Shown one piece after another: positions 1 through 5,036 of a stretch of DNA of 5,036 nucleotides. This stretch comes from Bacteroides sp. GTDB taxonomy: Bacteria > Bacteroidota > Bacteroidia > Bacteroidales > SM23-62. The notes below the pieces were generated by a model. That model saw only the letters and a list, made by a program, of their open reading frames with translations, was not told the DNA's origin and ran no database searches. Made by a program: the position numbers and the translations under genes. Numbering within the stretch: position 1 is the first letter of the stretch; every line of letters begins with the position of its first letter. The DNA lies in the NCBI GenBank assembly GCA_030592145.1, contig JAUVKJ010000161.1, positions 1 through 5,036 on the forward strand. The letters are read 5' to 3'.

Positions 1-185
1 ATACGCAGTATTGAGAAAAGATCATCGTATCCGTTTGCCGCATCAGCGTCAATCACCACACTGATCTTCTCCTTAGTGGCCAGGTCCCGCAAGAAAGCTA
101 TGTTAGTGATCACAAGGTATATAGCGAATGCCGCTAAAACAAATATGAAGATATTCTTTAATATTCGCTTGATTGCTTTTTTCAT
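1..185 (-). CDS. Membrane-anchored nucleoside hydrolase-family protein, N-terminal fragment (runs off left edge)
   Basis: Reading the minus strand from the ATG at 185 gives 61 open codons to the window edge, so the gene is partial at its 3' end. Residues 1-10 are basic (MKKAIKRILK). Residues 11-31 are a hydrophobic helix with no lipobox and no clear signal-peptidase site, so it looks like an uncleaved signal anchor placing the enzyme outside the cytoplasm. Residues 41-60 read as a beta strand followed by DADAANGYDD (46-55) and LFSIL. This matches the N-terminal calcium/ribose-binding Asp motif of inosine-uridine-type nucleoside hydrolases, in the longer-spaced variant DxDxxNxxDD rather than DxDPGxDD. 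Family members cleave N-glycosidic bonds of nucleosides; the substrate here cannot be read because the rest of the protein is absent. The start lies 22 bp after the transporter stop on the same strand, with a weak GGAA just upstream, which suggests one operon. The family call rests on a single motif, so a distant relative with another hydrolase function is possible. Confidence 0.72.
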   Translation of the reverse strand, partial: MKKAIKRILKNIFIFVLAAFAIYLVITNIAFLRDLATKEKISVVIDADAANGYDDLFSILR

Positions 186-207
186 AGCTTCCGGGGTAAT
201 GCAGGGA

Positions 208-3200
208 TCATGATTGCCTTTTTATTTTTATGGAATTCAGGTAGCCAATAAACCGCCTGAGCAGATCCATCAGAAGGGTGATGTACAAGAGGAAAGAAAA
301 CCCCCACAAAACGAAGAGGTTGAACCATTTGGTATCGTTCAGCTGGTCATTGAATTTTTTAAAGGGTGCATAAAAATGTGCACGGCCCCAGTTCGATTCC
401 GGGATCAGGAAGATGGGATCGGATTTTTGTACCAGGCGGTTTCCTGTCTCGAGTATTTTTTCTACGGAAAGCCGGTTTGTGACATGGTCAAACAACTGTT
501 TATTCTGGAAGTCCTGCCTGAGCTTAAAGATGGCTTCCGGACCAAGCGAGTCTGCCAGCCTGGAATATATCTGCTCCCTTCTTGCGGATGCCTCCCTGGA
601 TACATCCAGGAAATTGAAACGTACATAGGCCAGCCAGTCCTCCAGTTCAGTTGCATATTCCTTGTCGAAATCATTATAGTTCAGTTTGCCCGGGTGCTCG
701 AAGGGGAACAGATCAGGATGATTGCCAAGTTTTTCTGCTTCGTTGCCCAGCAATTCAAGGTTGTCTTTTAATATCTGCTGGTCACCTTCAACACCCATGT
801 TCCTGTTGCATTCATCAAGTTTATTAAGGAGGCGGGGTACAAGAAAAGAGGTCTTGAAACGCGCTTCGCTGATCTTCTGGTCAAAGGCATAAAAGTTTTT
901 TTCGAATCGATTGTTTTTAGCCTGTTCAACTGACAGGGCTTCATAGGACCAGCGGGAGATCATCAGGTCGCCGATCAGCGGTACATGAACCTTTGAGGTA
1001 AGACTTTTGTGCAGGTCATCAAATTTCACCGTTACACCGCTGAGCAGTAATTGAGGGATCAGTATCAGCGGGATTACGATGTATATATTTACCATTGAAT
1101 TCATACCGGAAGAAATGTTCAGTCCCAGCATATTGGCACAAACCGCTGTGCTGAAAAGGATCATCCAGTAACTGAGGGTCATTCCCCTTATCTCAAGTAT
1201 CCAGTTGCCAACCAGGACATATAACAGCATCTGCAGAGCGGAAAGAGCAAACAGGTATAAGATTTTGGAATTCAGGTAGGAGAACCAGCTCAGGTTCAGA
1301 AAGGCTTCCCTGTGCAGGATCTTCCTGTCGCGGATGATCTCCTCGGCACTGATGATAAGTCCCATAAAAATAGCAACAATGACGGACATGAACAGGTAGG
1401 CCGGTATGTTTCTGTTTTCACTGAATATGTACTCATCACGGGGTGCAAACTTGGTGATGAAGGCCAGGATAAACGCGAGGATGGGTGCTTCCAGCAGGTT
1501 TAGAAGAACATATGGACGGTTGGAGAGCCTGGAAAGCAGGTTGCGGATAAAGAATACATTGAACTGAACACTGATATCTGGTATCCGGAAGGAACTGGCA
1601 GGAAGGATTTTTTTGGGTTCCTTCATTTGAACCTGAGGGCTTATATTTTCCTGGTAATGTTCATACCAGGTCTCCGGGGAGATTTTACGCTCCATGGAAT
1701 ACTTCCCCTGTTCGTCCACCAGTTTTGCTTCCAGGATCTGCAGGATCTGATCAGGGTTTACATGCCCGCAGGTTGTGCATTCAGCTTCACTGGCTTCGGC
1801 GAAACTGCTGAGTTTTTTAAAATAGAGAATGGCATCCACCGGGTTACCCGCATACACCGGGAATCCTCCTTTGTCGAGAACCCAGAGCTTATCCAGCATT
1901 TTGAATACATTGGAATTTGGCTGATGGATGTTCGCGATAACCAGTTTCCCCTTTACAGTTTGTTCCTTGAGTAGCCTGATAACATTTTCGGCATCCATGG
2001 AGGATAAACCCGAAGTGGGTTCGTCGATGAATAATATTGCGGGCTCACGCATCAGCTCAAGGCTGATGTTCAACCTTTTCCTCTGTCCCCCGCTTATATA
2101 TTTATTCAGGGGGGAACCCACCTTAAGGTGCTGGATACCGCTAAGGTCGAATTCGTTCAGAATGGTGGTGACGGTCTCCTTAAGCTGCTTTTCCGAATAA
2201 TGCCCGAAGCACAGCCTGGCGTTGTAATAGAGGTTCTGGTATACGGTCAGTTCTTCAAAGAGCAGGTCATCCTGGGGCACAAATCCGATGATCCCCTTCA
2301 GTTTGAAACGATCGCGGTGAAGATCATAATTATTGATGCTTATCTGTCCGTTTTTCAGGGGAAGTTGTCCGCTGAGCAGGAGCAGAAGGGTGGATTTACC
2401 AACGCCGCTGCCGCCTATGATGCCGATCATCTGGCCGGATTCTTCCGAGAAGCTGAAACGGCGAATTCCGTTGTCACTGTTCTGAAAGCGAAATTCTATA
2501 TCGGAAGCATTAAGTGTGATCCGGACTTCCTTTGAGGACTGCAGGAGCCTGCCTGCAATCTCCGTATAATAGATCGAACCAAAACCGCTGCCACGGATAA
2601 TGGATCCGTTATTGAAAAGGTACACCTTGCCTGTATCCAGAAGGTTCCCGTCAACGGTAAGGGTATCCGGTCCCAGGTATTTCAATACCAAAATATTCAG
2701 GCTCCTGAAATGAAGGAAGATAATCTTGCCTTGCAAACCCTCTTTTTGAATGGTATGATCGGGAATGTCCTGCCTGGGCCGGTTTTTCTCAATCCAGTCT
2801 CCCTCCAGTTCATCAACGGATACGGGTATCTCAGATTGAACAAATAAAGTATACTCCTCCGGGATCAAATCCTCCTTGCCCTCTTCAATGAATTGAAGTG
2901 CGTTTTTCAGCTCCTCTCCCCGGATGGAAAAAGTTTTCCCTACAAGAGTAACAAATTCCCGTTCCTGTTGAGTTATCACCTTATCCTCAAAAACGAATTC
3001 GATCAGGCGGAAGAGGACAATAATCCTTTCGTTGCGGTCTAATTCCTTACGGATCTGGTTGCAGATCCTGGTCAGGTTGTGCGGATCAAGAATGGATGTC
3101 TGGAACCCGGTTTCTTCGAGTGGAGTTGCTGCTTCACGCCGGTAAAAGTCATGGTAGTTATCGAACAGCTCGAGGTATTCCTCGATGACTTCCGTTTTAT

Positions 3201-3321
3201 TAAGGTATCGCAGGAGGAAAGACTTAACGATCCTTCTCCCTGAGTCCGACACATTCTTTTCCTGGACCGTAGCAAATACGGCAAACAAGTGCATTAGTGC
3301 ATTGAGGATGGATTCACCCAT
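208..3321 (-). CDS. ABCG-like ABC transporter, fused ATPase and permease with TerB-like and FHA-like N-terminal regions
   Basis: Complete 1037-residue protein, ATG at 3321 and TGA at 208-210. Residues about 4-145 are helical with two TerB-like helix groups (the second contains EDKVITQQEREFV). Residues about 195-285 are beta-rich and resemble a divergent FHA domain (LTVDGNLL, then NNGSIIRG). The ATPase follows: Walker A GGSGVGKS (303-310), Q-loop Gln350, signature ISGGQ (409-413), Walker B AILFIDEP (428-435), D-loop near 437-443 and H-loop His466. A CTTCGHVNP motif (515-523) sits between ATPase and membrane domain. Predicted membrane helices are near 605-624, 641-660, 684-708, 716-737, 742-763 and 1000-1020, an ABC2-type permease with the ATPase first, as in ABCG/White exporters. 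About 235 mostly charged, helical residues lie between helices 5 and 6. Half-transporters of this type work as dimers in the inner membrane; the substrate is not predictable. An intrinsic terminator upstream separates it from the lipoprotein gene, and a nucleoside hydrolase gene follows after 22 bp. ATPase and permease calls are firm; TerB-like and FHA-like are inferred by eye. Confidence 0.93.
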   Translation of the reverse strand: MGESILNALMHLFAVFATVQEKNVSDSGRRIVKSFLLRYLNKTEVIEEYLELFDNYHDFYRREAATPLEETGFQTSILDPHNLTRICNQIRKELDRNERIIVLFRLIEFVFEDKVITQQEREFVTLVGKTFSIRGEELKNALQFIEEGKEDLIPEEYTLFVQSEIPVSVDELEGDWIEKNRPRQDIPDHTIQKEGLQGKIIFLHFRSLNILVLKYLGPDTLTVDGNLLDTGKVYLFNNGSIIRGSGFGSIYYTEIAGRLLQSSKEVRITLNASDIEFRFQNSDNGIRRFSFSEESGQMIGIIGGSGVGKSTLLLLLSGQLPLKNGQISINNYDLHRDRFKLKGIIGFVPQDDLLFEELTVYQNLYYNARLCFGHYSEKQLKETVTTILNEFDLSGIQHLKVGSPLNKYISGGQRKRLNISLELMREPAILFIDEPTSGLSSMDAENVIRLLKEQTVKGKLVIANIHQPNSNVFKMLDKLWVLDKGGFPVYAGNPVDAILYFKKLSSFAEASEAECTTCGHVNPDQILQILEAKLVDEQGKYSMERKISPETWYEHYQENISPQVQMKEPKKILPASSFRIPDISVQFNVFFIRNLLSRLSNRPYVLLNLLEAPILAFILAFITKFAPRDEYIFSENRNIPAYLFMSVIVAIFMGLIISAEEIIRDRKILHREAFLNLSWFSYLNSKILYLFALSALQMLLYVLVGNWILEIRGMTLSYWMILFSTAVCANMLGLNISSGMNSMVNIYIVIPLILIPQLLLSGVTVKFDDLHKSLTSKVHVPLIGDLMISRWSYEALSVEQAKNNRFEKNFYAFDQKISEARFKTSFLVPRLLNKLDECNRNMGVEGDQQILKDNLELLGNEAEKLGNHPDLFPFEHPGKLNYNDFDKEYATELEDWLAYVRFNFLDVSREASARREQIYSRLADSLGPEAIFKLRQDFQNKQLFDHVTNRLSVEKILETGNRLVQKSDPIFLIPESNWGRAHFYAPFKKFNDQLNDTKWFNLFVLWGFSFLLYITLLMDLLRRFIGYLNSIKIKRQS

Positions 3322-3340
3322 GATACCTGCAATTATCCGG

Positions 3341-3366
3341 TAAATGTAGTGAAATTATAAAAACAA
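3341..3366 (-). promoter_or_regulatory. Weak candidate promoter for the ABC transporter
   Basis: On the minus strand, TACATTTA (3348 down to 3341) matches the Bacteroidetes -7 element TAnnTTTG at all fixed positions but the last. A TTG at 3366-3364 lies upstream, but with a 15-base spacer, shorter than the usual roughly 19. It would start transcription about 10-15 bases before the ATG at 3321. The upstream part overlaps the T-rich tail of the preceding terminator. The only reason to expect a promoter here is that the terminator should cut off read-through from the lipoprotein gene; the sequence match alone is weak. Confidence 0.25.
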
Positions 3367-3398
3367 GACTGCCCGGCGGACAGAGTCGGCCGGGCAGT
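3359..3398 (-). terminator. Rho-independent terminator after the lipoprotein gene
   Basis: A perfect 10-bp GC-rich inverted repeat, ACTGCCCGGC (3368-3377) and GCCGGGCAGT (3389-3398), encloses an 11-base loop. On the minus strand the stem is followed by CTTGTTTTT and further T-rich sequence, which makes it an intrinsic terminator in the minus direction. It lies 24 bp past the lipoprotein stop codon (3423-3425) and before the transporter start (3321), so the two same-strand genes are probably separate transcription units. On the plus strand the stem is not followed by a T-run, so it is not bidirectional. Confidence 0.87.
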
Positions 3399-3422
3399 TC
3401 TGAAAGGATCGTGATCTGAGAA

Positions 3423-4262
3423 TCAGGAGACGATCTGCTTCCTCAGATTCTCTGTCTGCAGGACAAGTTCTTCAAGCTGCTCGCCGGAAAGATTACCTTC
3501 GGCACTCCGGTAGATCTTCTGCAGGATAAGCAGTCCCTTAAAAACATCAGCACTCATTTCACTTTTGGAAACGGGTACCATGATTTCAAGTAATTTTTCG
3601 AGTGAGGTGCTCTGTTCATTGATAATCTCCACGATCTTTACATTATCGGCACTTATGATGCTGATCTGGGTAGTAATGTATATCGCTTCTATCCAACTCC
3701 CGGCCATTACAAGAATGGATAGTTCATCCTGCTCATTGGTGGTCAGAAATTCGTAAGTATCATAAAATGAATCGGAGATAAGAGTGATCAGTGAATCCAC
3801 ATCGGCGATGTTTGCTTCCACATTATTTACCAGTTCTTCATCGAAGGATCCGATCTGCAGTTCATTGATCAGTTTTGCACTTGCACTGAGATATTGCATG
3901 GTTTCCTGGGTCTGGTTATAGGTCGCGGCATAACTCAGGTCTGCACCGTAGACACCCAGGTTCAGGGCTTTGCTTTTCAGGTTGATATATTTATCAACGT
4001 TATCAACATGGTTGCAAAGGTCAAGAATATAACTTGCCCCTGCATCTATCAGCAAGGTGGTCACCTCGAATGATGTGGGAAGGGGATAATCCGAGACATC
4101 CTGGATCACGATATCCTTGCTTGCTAAGTCCTCAAGTGTAATATCATCTTTTGATCCGGACTTCGATGATTTCTGGTTTTTACAGGCTGTGACTGAGAAA
4201 ATGATAAATAAAGCGAGGAAGGTGCTTATTATTCCCTGTCTTCTGGTCATGGATGTTTTCAT
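3423..4262 (-). CDS. Lipoprotein of unknown function
   Basis: Complete 279-residue protein, ATG at 4262 and TGA at 3423-3425. The N-terminus is a lipoprotein signal: basic MTRRQ region, hydrophobic residues 11-23, and lipobox VTAC with the acylated Cys at 27. A Lys/Ser/Gly-rich linker follows (about 28-40). The residue after the Cys is Lys, not Asp, so there is no Asp inner-membrane retention signal, but Bacteroidota sorting rules differ. The mature part is mostly alpha-helical and acidic, with no membrane segment. Recognisable stretches include YPLPTSFEV (about 59-67), ALNLGVYGADLSYAATYNQ (about 98-116), the helix around DSFYDTYEFL, and MAGSWIEAIYI. From memory these resemble a family of uncharacterised Bacteroidota lipoproteins; I know no function and assign none. 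A second in-frame ATG four codons downstream (Met5) would also leave an intact signal, so the start is uncertain by 12 bases. It has its own promoter candidate upstream and a strong terminator downstream, and is probably monocistronic. Confidence 0.9.
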   Translation of the reverse strand: MKTSMTRRQGIISTFLALFIIFSVTACKNQKSSKSGSKDDITLEDLASKDIVIQDVSDYPLPTSFEVTTLLIDAGASYILDLCNHVDNVDKYINLKSKALNLGVYGADLSYAATYNQTQETMQYLSASAKLINELQIGSFDEELVNNVEANIADVDSLITLISDSFYDTYEFLTTNEQDELSILVMAGSWIEAIYITTQISIISADNVKIVEIINEQSTSLEKLLEIMVPVSKSEMSADVFKGLLILQKIYRSAEGNLSGEQLEELVLQTENLRKQIVS

Positions 4263-4284
4263 TGTGTAGGATTATTATGCAACC

Positions 4285-4292
4285 CAAAAATA
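4285..4292 (-). promoter_or_regulatory. Candidate -7 promoter element for the lipoprotein gene
   Basis: The minus strand reads TATTTTTG from 4292 to 4285, an exact match to the Bacteroidetes primary-sigma -7 consensus TAnnTTTG. Transcription would start near 4278-4281, giving a leader of about 16-20 bases before the ATG at 4262. No good -33 TTTG is seen at the usual spacing; the nearest T-rich candidate (TTTA, 4320-4317) is somewhat too far upstream. The call rests on the -7 match and its position. Confidence 0.55.
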
Positions 4293-4322
4293 TAAAATAT
4301 TATCAACATCATAAGGTAAAAG

Positions 4323-4352
4323 TTTAAATCCTTTTTCAAATTGCTATTTTTG
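4323..4352 (+). promoter_or_regulatory. Candidate promoter for galM (-33 TTTA, -7 TATTTTTG)
   Basis: TATTTTTG at 4345-4352 matches the Bacteroidetes -7 consensus TAnnTTTG exactly. TTTA at 4323-4326 is a one-mismatch -33 element, separated by 18 bases, close to the usual spacing of about 19. Transcription would begin near 4357-4359, about 10 bases before the ATG at 4369 or about 22 before the ATG at 4381. The octamer is the same as the one facing the opposite way at 4285-4292. Confidence 0.6.
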
Positions 4353-4368
4353 TCAGATCGTATATTAA

Positions 4369-5036
4369 ATGGAACAAACAATGAAAGTTACCAGAGAAGT
4401 ATTCGGACAGTTGCCGGACAACGGGGAAGCAAGCCTGTTTACTGTGAGCAATTCGAACGGTCTTATCCTGAAAATCTCAAATTATGGCGGCATCATTCAA
4501 TCCATCCAGGCACCGGATAAAAACGGAGAAATGGCTGACATTGTCCTGGGTTTTGATAATTTTGATGCTTACCTGCAGGATCATCCTTACCTGGGAACGC
4601 TGGTCGGCCGCTATGCCGGCCGGATTGCCGGCGGTGTATTCACACTTGATGGAACAGAGTACCGTCTGGTTCAGAACAATGGCCGGAATCATCTCCATGG
4701 AGGTTCGGCCGGTTTCGACAAAAAGCTCTGGGATGCCTCCGAATTTGCGGACAAAAACGGTGCCGGTGTTACCCTGACTTACCTCAGCTATGATATGGAG
4801 GAAGGGTACCCGGGTAACCTGAAGATAAGGGTTACCTATACCCTTGATGATAATAATCAGGTTTGCCTCGATTACCAGGCCACAGCAGATAAACCCACTC
4901 CCCTGAACCTGACTCATCATACATATTTCAACCTGAACGGCGGATCTTCGACTGTCTATGATCACGAGTTGATGATCGCATCCGACAGTTATGTGGCAGG
5001 GGATTCAGAACTTATCCCCACCGGGGAAATTCGTTC
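4369..5036 (+). CDS. galM: Aldose 1-epimerase (galactose mutarotase), N-terminal part, cut by right edge
   Basis: The frame is open from ATG 4369 to the window end: 222 codons plus two bases of a protein usually about 340-380 residues long. The enzyme interconverts alpha and beta anomers of galactose, glucose and related aldoses, feeding the Leloir pathway. Family motifs are clear: NYGGIIQSI (38-46), GRYAGRI (80-86), NHLHGG (107-112), EGYPGNL (145-151) and LTHHTYFNL (181-189). His110, His184 and Arg85 keep the exact spacing of His96, His170 and Arg71 in Lactococcus lactis GalM as I recall it, so both catalytic-site histidines are present. The catalytic-base Glu and a substrate-binding Asp lie in the missing C-terminal part, so activity cannot be fully judged. 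No signal peptide is visible, so this copy is probably cytoplasmic. An alternative in-frame ATG at 4381 (MKVTREVFGQ) fits the family start equally well and leaves a more normal leader after the predicted promoter. No Shine-Dalgarno sequence decides between them. It is transcribed divergently from the lipoprotein gene. Confidence 0.95.
   Translation, partial: MEQTMKVTREVFGQLPDNGEASLFTVSNSNGLILKISNYGGIIQSIQAPDKNGEMADIVLGFDNFDAYLQDHPYLGTLVGRYAGRIAGGVFTLDGTEYRLVQNNGRNHLHGGSAGFDKKLWDASEFADKNGAGVTLTYLSYDMEEGYPGNLKIRVTYTLDDNNQVCLDYQATADKPTPLNLTHHTYFNLNGGSSTVYDHELMIASDSYVAGDSELIPTGEIR

Noticed and set aside
186..207. Possible terminator or promoter between transporter and nucleoside hydrolase
   Set aside because: The 22-bp gap has no stem-loop and no TAnnTTTG element, which favours co-transcription.
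214..771. 185-codon open frame on the plus strand
   Set aside because: It lies wholly antisense to the transporter gene, whose frame has clear motifs. Its translation is rich in Cys and Phe in scattered places with no recognisable domain, typical of a shadow frame.
1732..1750. Short tandem repeat caggatctg/caggatctg
   Set aside because: It is two copies only, encoding the QILQIL stretch of a helix in the transporter. It is coincidental codon repetition, not a repeat element.
1627..2535. Overlapping plus-strand open frames opposite the ATPase region
   Set aside because: All are antisense to the Walker A, signature and Walker B coding sequence, and none has a motif or start context of its own.
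3368..3398. Inverted repeat considered as an operator or mobile-element end
   Set aside because: The T-rich tail on the minus strand and its place just after a stop codon explain it fully as an intrinsic terminator. There is no transposase or target duplication nearby.
4477..4965. 162-codon open frame on the minus strand
   Set aside because: It is antisense to galM, whose plus-strand translation carries the full set of N-terminal mutarotase motifs. The minus-strand product resembles nothing.

Overview
This looks like a chromosomal stretch from a member of the Bacteroidota. Three things point there. Both strong promoter candidates carry the Bacteroidetes-type -7 element TAnnTTTG. The starts lack strong Shine-Dalgarno sequences and follow A/T-rich leaders. 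The protein types (a TerB-like/ABCG-like fused transporter, an unknown lipoprotein, and a nucleoside hydrolase with a DADxxN..DD motif) also fit that phylum. Base composition is moderate and even, with no sign of mobile elements, RNA genes or CRISPR arrays.

Layout from left to right. Positions 1-185 (minus) hold the N-terminal 61 codons of a nucleoside-hydrolase-family protein with an N-terminal membrane anchor; the rest lies beyond the left edge. Positions 208-3321 (minus) hold a complete 1037-residue ABC transporter in one chain: a TerB-like N-terminal region, a beta-rich FHA-like segment, an ABCG-type ATPase, and six predicted membrane helices with a very large loop before the last one. 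Positions 3359-3398 hold a strong intrinsic terminator reading on the minus strand. Positions 3423-4262 (minus) hold a 279-residue lipoprotein of unknown function. Positions 4263-4368 are a divergent intergenic region with two oppositely oriented copies of the same -7 octamer, TATTTTTG. Positions 4369-5036 (plus) hold the first 222 codons of an aldose 1-epimerase (galM), cut by the right edge.

The transporter and the nucleoside hydrolase are 22 bp apart on one strand and are probably co-transcribed. The lipoprotein lies upstream on the same strand but is separated from the transporter by the terminator, so it is probably its own transcription unit. galM is divergent and shares only the promoter region with the lipoprotein. 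No single pathway clearly joins the four genes. I see no obviously new defence or mobile system. The most unusual item is the multidomain transporter with its large extracytoplasmic insertion.
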